This document shows positions 42,746 to 45,892 of a stretch of 45,892 bases of DNA, piece after piece. How positions within the stretch are numbered: the stretch's first letter is position 1; every line of letters begins with the position of its first letter. Source of the DNA: Bacteroidales bacterium (lineage in GTDB: Bacteria; Bacteroidota; Bacteroidia; Bacteroidales; Paludibacteraceae). Both the position numbers and the translations under genes were made by a program. Location: NCBI GenBank assembly GCA_022784645.1, contig JALFZG010000031.1, positions 1-45,892 of the forward strand, written 5' to 3'. Below the pieces are notes generated by a model that worked only from the letters and a program-made list of their open reading frames with translations, did not search any database and had not been told where the DNA came from.

Positions 42746-43569
42746 GATGATAACTGAAGCTTACTAATAAAGCGATATAAGACTTTTATTATGCGGATTG
42801 TTACTGCGCAAAAAGCAAACCAAAACCGCTGTATCCATCTGTATGCAGAACAACCTTTTAATCGCAATAACTCATTACGTAGATATTGTAGTTTTTGTAG
42901 TGAGGATAGATTTTGTCGTTCCATTACTGCACCTGAAGTTCCTGACATACCCTCAATCTCCAATGGAATACAATAGCGAAAAAGTTGATAGGGCGATCTA
43001 TCTATTGAATCATATAATTGATGCTCAAAATAATAGTGCACACTATCATTAATATTGTTTTCTCTTAAAAAATAATCCTTGTAAAATTCCTTATCTGCAA
43101 CAATACATTCCGAACAAGCAAATCTGTCTTTGCCATTTAGATTCGAAACCAAGATATATGGAGACGAAAATGCGTAAACAATAGATGATAGTCTTATTTG
43201 AGTTTGTATGTTGTTTACTTTTAATCGTCCTGTTATCTTAATCACATTTGTAGCATTCCGAATAAACCGACTATTCGTAAAAGCATACTCTAATATGTAA
43301 TACTCACCATAACCTTTACCCAGATTCTTATCATAATCATTTCCTGAAAAAGATAAAAACTCCACTCTGTCCTTCAAATCTGGAAAATTGGGAGCGATAT
43401 TCTCTCCTGAATTGTTACAAAAAACGATAGGATAATCGGTACTATCAGCATAAAATCTGACAGCATCGATATATTGCCTTTCTCTCTCTTTTGGGTCTTG
43501 AAGAGCCGTAAAAACCATTCCGTTAGGAGAGATACATGCAGTTAATAATATTATTGTTCTTTTATTCAA
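42742..43569 (-). CDS. Polysaccharide-locus protein of unknown family
   Basis: Protein of 275 residues that I do not assign with confidence. RTIILLTACISPNGM looks like the first strand of a GT-A fold, and DPKERERQYIDAVRFYADST and VIKITGRLKVNN recur in some polysaccharide-locus proteins. There is no DXD in the usual place. The C-terminus is basic and aromatic with a hydrophobic segment. The start appears to be TTG at 43569, overlapping the upstream gene by 8 bp; the first ATG (43518) would remove the N-terminal strand. A transferase role is inferred. Confidence 0.65.
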   Translation of the reverse strand: MNKRTIILLTACISPNGMVFTALQDPKERERQYIDAVRFYADSTDYPIVFCNNSGENIAPNFPDLKDRVEFLSFSGNDYDKNLGKGYGEYYILEYAFTNSRFIRNATNVIKITGRLKVNNIQTQIRLSSIVYAFSSPYILVSNLNGKDRFACSECIVADKEFYKDYFLRENNINDSVHYYFEHQLYDSIDRSPYQLFRYCIPLEIEGMSGTSGAVMERQNLSSLQKLQYLRNELLRLKGCSAYRWIQRFWFAFCAVTIRIIKVLYRFISKLQLSS

Positions 43570-44428
43570 TTTTATTTACAAATTTTCTATTAAACAATTT
43601 AACAGGTTTCAACAGAAAAGCACCTATACGATATGGCATAGAATTCCTTATTTCCAATTCTTTATCATATATTGCCTGTTTGATTCTCGCCTCAGTGTTA
43701 TCGATGAGATATTGTTTGTAAATTATTTCATTTAAATAATCATCGTATAGCTCCTTATGGTTGTTATACAATTGGACATACAACTCTTTTAAGTGTATCA
43801 TAGATTCGGATGTTCGGGAATCATTTTTACGTCTATAGAAAAAGAGTACTTCATCTATTCTATGTACAACATCATTTTTTTTGAGAAACGACAACCAAAA
43901 ATCCCAGTCTTCTAACCCTTCTCGCATATTAGGGTTATAGCCACTAGTCTTTTCAAAATCAATGCGTTTAATCATTGCTGTACATACTATCAATCCTTGC
44001 CAAAGCATCTTTTCATATTCATATGTTGGTAATTGGTATAATTCATTTGAACCTCCAAAAAACCTCGTCAATGAATATACAACTTTTGTCTCGGGAAAAG
44101 TGAGAAAATATCTAACTGCTTTCTCCAAATATGTTGGTGCAATCTTATCGTCTCCATCAAGAGGAAGAATATACTCCCCTTGCGAATGCGAAATCCCATT
44201 ATTTCGAGCAATTGACACTCCTTGATTATTTTGCTTCAGGTATTTGATTCTACTATCTTTATCACAATACACTCTCGCAATTTCATCCAAATTGTCAAGC
44301 GAGCCATCGTTAACAACAATGCATTCCCAATTGGGATATGTTTGCGCCATAACAGAATCAAGTGCTTCAGATAAATATTGCGCTTGATTATAACAAGGAA
44401 CTATTATTGATACTAATGGAAATGTCAT
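43562..44428 (-). CDS. GT2-family glycosyltransferase
   Basis: GT-A enzyme of 288 residues: PLVSIIVPCYNQAQYLSEALDS, VVNDGSLDN, PLDGDDKIAP (DGD), EGLEDWDFWLSFL. The ED dyad in the last motif is the usual catalytic-base region of this subgroup. 9 bp separate it from the upstream gene. Confidence 0.9.
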   Translation of the reverse strand: MTFPLVSIIVPCYNQAQYLSEALDSVMAQTYPNWECIVVNDGSLDNLDEIARVYCDKDSRIKYLKQNNQGVSIARNNGISHSQGEYILPLDGDDKIAPTYLEKAVRYFLTFPETKVVYSLTRFFGGSNELYQLPTYEYEKMLWQGLIVCTAMIKRIDFEKTSGYNPNMREGLEDWDFWLSFLKKNDVVHRIDEVLFFYRRKNDSRTSESMIHLKELYVQLYNNHKELYDDYLNEIIYKQYLIDNTEARIKQAIYDKELEIRNSMPYRIGAFLLKPVKLFNRKFVNKIE

Positions 44429-44437
44429 AATATTAAG

Positions 44438-45253
44438 TTATCGATACTCACAATCCATATGAAGAAGATTACTATCTTGAATAATCCTTCTATGATATTT
44501 CAAACATAATGGATGAAATACATCCCAAAGAATATGAGTCCATTTAACTGGATAATCATCATTCGTTCCATAAGGGTCCTTAGCAGGATGAGCCTTCAAT
44601 TCTTCACTTAATGCAAGAACTCTATTTTTTGTCTCCTGATACCATTCTTCAGTAAATCTTGTGTAAGGGCGACAAATATACGCTCCATTGCCAATCAATA
44701 ATTTCCAATGTTTCTTTAATGCTAAACAGGTTTCATGGTCATTTGGAGTAGCAACCCCATCAGGACCAACCTCTGGATATCCTACAATATAAGCATTTGA
44801 ATTTTCTAATTTTTCAAATGACATTTTCCATGATTGGTTATGGAATTTAATATCGGAATATCCACCTCCAAAATGATACATAAAATATGTTCGCAAATAA
44901 TCCGACTTGTGAATATCTGATAAGTATGGATAGCACTCTGGCAGTGGATCTTCAGGAAGAATGTAGTCTGATAGGTTTTCTATCGTTATCAATTTTACAT
45001 TTACACCAAGAAAATCTTTCATTGATTTTAGAGCTAATCTGCGATTGACAGACAGTTCATTAGTACCAGTCCAAAAACAATAAACTACTCTATCTATTTT
45101 CTGTCCTGCTATATTATCTGAAATCGAACTACAATATTTGCTTATGAAACTATTAGGAAATCTAAATTTACAATAAACAAAAAAGTATTTATTATAAATT
45201 CCTGCGAGTATATTATGCAGTGTATGTATTTTATGTTTTATATTTTTAGTCAT
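44438..45253 (-). CDS. GT32 / capsular-synthesis-like protein with altered DXD
   Basis: Protein of 271 residues resembling glycosyltransferases of the Gly_transf_sug/Caps_synth group: IDRVVYCFWTGTN, then HKSDYLRTYFMYHFGGGYSDIKF, where YSDIKF stands in place of YLDTD. The second acidic residue of the metal motif is therefore missing. VKWTHILWDVFHP and a late HMDC follow. First gene of the operon in view; no clear promoter is seen in the 180-bp AT-rich gap upstream. Confidence 0.75.
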   Translation of the reverse strand: MTKNIKHKIHTLHNILAGIYNKYFFVYCKFRFPNSFISKYCSSISDNIAGQKIDRVVYCFWTGTNELSVNRRLALKSMKDFLGVNVKLITIENLSDYILPEDPLPECYPYLSDIHKSDYLRTYFMYHFGGGYSDIKFHNQSWKMSFEKLENSNAYIVGYPEVGPDGVATPNDHETCLALKKHWKLLIGNGAYICRPYTRFTEEWYQETKNRVLALSEELKAHPAKDPYGTNDDYPVKWTHILWDVFHPLCLKYHRRIIQDSNLLHMDCEYR

Positions 45254-45432
45254 ATGCTATTTCTGTATCAATTTGCAATAAACAAACTAATTTTATTATT
45301 GTTTAACTAAGATACTCACTCAATAACTATATAAGAGAAAAATATTGAGTATGTATTGCAAATTATTAATCCAAATCCCTTCTTTATTGTATTAATAGCA
45401 AGAAAGTTGAGTCTTTCATTATATATGTGAGA

Positions 45433-45729
45433 CTATTTTTTTATAAATACTCGAAACTTCAGAGTCATTTTATTTCTTGAATCAAGATACGGAGTATATT
45501 TGTCTATCACATCAAAAAAGTATAACCTTTGAAATATAGGGACTTTATAGATTGTAAATAACAAATCTTTCTTCACATTAAACGGATACATCCTTCGCAT
45601 AGCTGTATTCCAATGCCGTTTATAAATTGAATCGTCTGAAAGCAAAGGTAATATCGTTTCATAGCAAAACGCATAAAACATAATAGTGGCCGTAGCCTTT
45701 TCCTGCAAATATTTACCTTCAATACTTCG
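45433..45729 (-). pseudogene. Headless glycosyltransferase-like remnant
   Basis: The frame is open from 45729 (after a TAA) to a stop at 45433, with no ATG until deep inside, giving about 98 residues: an aromatic, basic stretch (RMYPFNVKKDLLFTIYKVPIF) like the C-terminal part of GT2 proteins. The upstream part is missing and is replaced by the duplicated AT-rich unit at 45720-45789. Most likely a truncated gene; a short intact ORF from a TTG at 45708 is the alternative. Confidence 0.5.
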
Positions 45730-45789
45730 TTATTTTTTAACTAAATTTTTATAACAATACTTCGTTATTTTTTAACTAAATTTTTATAA
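45720..45789. repeat. 35-bp tandem duplication
   Basis: Two adjacent exact copies (45720-45754 and 45755-45789) starting CAATACTTCGTTATTTTTTA. They abut the truncated remnant. Confidence 0.9.
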
Positions 45790-45794
45790 TTATG

Positions 45795-45892
45795 TTACAT
45801 TATATTACAAATTTCAACAGCTCGTAGAAGTTCACCTACCAGCTCAAAAAAGTGTTCTTTAAGTGATTTTTTTTGCCCAAAGACTTGCACAA
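45795..45892 (-). CDS. 3' tail of an unidentified gene cut by the right edge
   Basis: A minus-strand frame enters from the right edge and ends at a TAA at 45797-45795, giving 31 residues including LKEHFFELVGELLRAVE. Its family is unknown to me; compare the tail at 1-93. Confidence 0.35.
   Translation of the reverse strand, partial: VQVFGQKKSLKEHFFELVGELLRAVEICNIM

Noticed and set aside
1..45892. CRISPR array, tRNA or rRNA genes
   Set aside because: None of the repeat tracts has the regular repeat-unique spacer pattern, and no cloverleaf or rRNA sequence was recognised by eye; a tRNAscan/Infernal run would be needed to be certain.

Overview
The window is a Bacteroidales chromosome segment; the family cannot be fixed from sequence alone. 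Evidence for the order: gldG, a PorT-like barrel, a parA-parB-DUF5683-MltD block, a BspA-type leucine-rich protein, and promoters of the Bacteroidetes form TTTG-N19/20-TAnnTTTG, which I find upstream of nine genes. The left half (about 1-23.3 kb) is moderate in GC. The right half, from about 25 kb and especially beyond 36 kb, is visibly AT-richer, as is usual for surface-polysaccharide loci.

Left half. A partial gene tail and a BspA-like secreted protein (1-1012) converge on a CDF cation exporter and an nrnA-type DHH phosphoesterase (1122-3177, minus). Divergent from nrnA, on a promoter interlocked with the nrnA promoter, a long plus-strand run (3303-13296) encodes a two-parvulin periplasmic chaperone, GldG, a GH105 unsaturated rhamnogalacturonyl hydrolase, a LysM/periplasmic-binding fusion, a PorT-like barrel, KduI, KduD and a DUF4861 lipoprotein. 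Pectin-uronate catabolism is thus mixed with envelope functions. After a strong terminator come parA, parB, DUF5683, an MltD-like transglycosylase, a MerR-type regulator, a GH53 galactanase lipoprotein and a YfhO membrane protein. GH105, KduI/KduD and GH53 together point to use of rhamnogalacturonan I with galactan side chains.

Middle (21.5-34.4 kb). Two unusually long HUH (REP-associated tyrosine transposase-like, RAYT) proteins lie at 21529-23043 (minus) and 31269-32423 (plus). They share a C-terminal extension of about 110 residues. The second carries three related REP-like palindromes: in its leader, inside its coding sequence and just downstream. The first carries in-frame 45-, 39- and 27-bp tandem repeats at the equivalent place in the protein. 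Between them lie an esterase, two GT4/GT32 genes and four GT2 genes, all minus strand. After the second RAYT come a CT-rich repeat tract, a PTPS-family protein that lacks the usual catalytic cysteine and ends in a zinc ribbon, and a 925-bp gene-free stretch with a terminator, a 205-bp MITE-like element, an 11-bp x9 array, an orphan promoter box and a 10-bp x9 array.

Right part (34.4-45.9 kb). Eleven minus-strand genes, most overlapping by 4 or 8 bp, form one polysaccharide-assembly operon: glycosyltransferases (GT2, GT4, GT-A/GT32-like), an LTA-synthase-like sulfatase-fold membrane protein and a NodB deacetylase. No flippase, polymerase, initiating transferase or sugar-nucleotide gene is in view, so the locus must continue outside the window or rely on genes elsewhere. 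The right edge holds a headless glycosyltransferase remnant, a duplicated 35-bp AT-rich unit and the tail of another gene.

No tRNA, rRNA, CRISPR array or complete classical insertion sequence was recognised. The strongest candidate for something not well described is the pair of extended RAYT proteins with their palindromes and repeat tracts.
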